Source: Planctomycetota bacterium | GTDB taxonomy: Bacteria > Planctomycetota > UBA1135 > UBA2386 | Length of the DNA stretch: 64,000 bases | Assembly (NCBI GenBank): GCA_028281765.1 | Contig: JANQJF010000052.1 | Location: 1-64,000, forward strand | Direction of reading: 5' to 3' | In this document: piece by piece, positions 63,206 to 64,000 of the stretch | How positions within the stretch are numbered: the stretch's first letter is position 1 | Layout of the letters: each line of letters begins with the position of its first letter | Made by a program: the position numbers and the translations under genes | Notes under the pieces: generated by a model | The model's input: only the letters and a program-made list of their open reading frames with translations | The model's database searches: none | What the model was told of the DNA's origin: nothing

Positions 63206-63591
63206 GACTTCTCTCCCTTGACGTATCCCAACGCCTCTTCGACGGCGTCGCGAAACGAGAAGCCGCCTTCGCGCGCTTGCATCGCCTGCGCAACCGCGGC
63301 GAAGACTCCGAACGCCGCGTTGACGATCGTCGACATGTGCTCCTTCGCGTAGGTCTGCACCGCCTCGACCGCGGCCGGACCGTCCGGCGCTTCGAGGTCG
63401 AGGTCGAGCGCCATCGCGGCAGTCTGCGCGAACTGCTCGGAGATCCACTCCATGTCGCGCACCTGGTCGCTGTTCTCGATCATCGCGACGATCAGACCGG
63501 AAAAACAGCGTTTCTGGGTCTGGTCGAAGGCGCCGACCATGGCGCGCAACTCGGCTTCGTCGGGGATCTGGCTCACGCCCGCATCATGCAC
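63202..63591 (-). CDS. Helical protein of unknown function
   Basis: 129 residues, or 124 from a GTG at 63576. It is mainly helical: ELRAMVGAFDQTQKRCFSGL, IVAMIENSDQVRDMEWISEQ and STIVNAAFGVFAAVAQAMQA. No signal peptide, TM segment or known motif. It lies between the serine hydrolase gene upstream (7-nt gap) and slyX-like gene downstream (overlap), so the three form one operon. Function unknown. Confidence 0.6.
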   Translation of the reverse strand: MHDAGVSQIPDEAELRAMVGAFDQTQKRCFSGLIVAMIENSDQVRDMEWISEQFAQTAAMALDLDLEAPDGPAAVEAVQTYAKEHMSTIVNAAFGVFAAVAQAMQAREGGFSFRDAVEEALGYVKGEKS

Positions 63592-63598
63592 GCACGGG

Positions 63599-64000
63599 CT
63601 AACTGCCGACCAGCTTCTTCACGGCTTCCGTGAAGTCGCCGAAGTTGTCCTTCTGTCCGGTGTGGGACTTGGCGCGGATCATGCGCACCGCGACGAGCTT
63701 GGCGCTCGGTAGAACGACGAGGTACTGGCCGAGGTAGCCGTTCGCCTGATACCCGATCGGTGGACCGAACACGGGCTTCGCGTCGGGGAGACCGGCTCGC
63801 CACGTCATGTTGTGCCACTCCTCCATGCCGTCGCGCCCGAAGATCTTCTCGAGCTCGGCGAAGAACTCGTCGCTGTCGAGCAGGCGATCCTTCAGCGGTG
63901 CGACCCGTTCGAGGAACTGTCGCTCGACGCCCGCTTCACGCCAAGCGCCGAAGATCGACTCGTCGATCACCGCGCGACGCCAGCCCGGGATGATCCACCA
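63599..64000 (-). CDS. Serine beta-lactamase-like hydrolase, C-terminal part
   Basis: The frame is open to the right edge of the window, so the 5' end is missing. The 133 visible residues begin WWIIPGWRRAVIDESIFGAW and end with GPPIGYQANGYLGQYLVVLP and SAKLVAVRMIRAK, which is the closing part (last sheet and helix) of class C beta-lactamase/penicillin-binding-protein hydrolases. The catalytic SxxK and YxN would lie beyond the window. The likely role is cleavage of an ester or amide; the true substrate is unknown. Confidence 0.7.
   Translation of the reverse strand, partial: WWIIPGWRRAVIDESIFGAWREAGVERQFLERVAPLKDRLLDSDEFFAELEKIFGRDGMEEWHNMTWRAGLPDAKPVFGPPIGYQANGYLGQYLVVLPSAKLVAVRMIRAKSHTGQKDNFGDFTEAVKKLVGS

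Overview
The window is a high-GC chromosomal segment of a free-living bacterium, most likely a planctomycete. This is inferred from the gene families, since no rRNA is present. The pointers are four ECF sigma factors (one fused to a membrane anchor and a carboxypeptidase-regulatory-like tail), two large membrane Ser/Thr kinases carrying WD40 or TPR C-terminal halves, FG-GAP/ASPIC secreted proteins, and a set of secreted proteins with a common C-terminal beta module of the kind seen in the Saltatorellus/Rohdeia/Engelhardtia group. No rRNA, tRNA, CRISPR array or intact transposase was recognised.

Layout. 1-4.2 kb is an accessory patch of visibly lower GC. It holds a duplicated 3' end of an alcohol-dehydrogenase-like gene, an SPFH/flotillin-like protein with a two-TM coiled-coil/TPR partner, and the C-terminal relic of an IS91-type transposase. 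4.2-6.3 kb has a coupled quinone oxidoreductase/enoyl-CoA hydratase pair and a ferredoxin. 6.3-15.4 kb has secreted proteins and a tight three-gene unit ending in a 1144-residue GlmS-like enzyme. 15.4-19.3 kb is a kinase/ECF pair. At 19.3-20.4 kb lies a thioredoxin-like reading frame with one in-frame TGA followed by a SECIS-like hairpin, a candidate selenoprotein. 20.4-27.1 kb has a nested inverted repeat, a DMT transporter, a BaiN-type flavoprotein and a four-gene kynurenine-type operon (kynU, kynB, RidA, Tat-exported class V aminotransferase).

27.3-37 kb has a type II glutamine synthetase, a TPR protein, a secreted toroid-like protein, a zinc-ribbon/Asp-rich protein, a response regulator, groES-groEL and a DUF1570-like peptidase. 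37-43.5 kb has the ECF-carboxypeptidase-regulatory fusion, a frameshifted relative of its tail and a secreted protein. 43.5-47.3 kb has small membrane proteins and an FG-GAP/ASPIC protein. 47.4-51.6 kb has an ECF/anti-sigma/PDZ operon followed by a duplicated nidogen-like secreted protein. 51.7-58.5 kb has a kinase-TPR protein, an IS630-type MITE that supplies the stop codons of two convergent genes, an ECF factor, a class V aminotransferase and a PhoD-like phosphatase. 58.5-64 kb has a lipase, secreted proteins, a SlyX-like protein and a serine hydrolase cut by the window edge.

The recurrent theme is signal perception at the envelope (ECF factors and kinases) next to secreted beta-rich proteins of unknown function.
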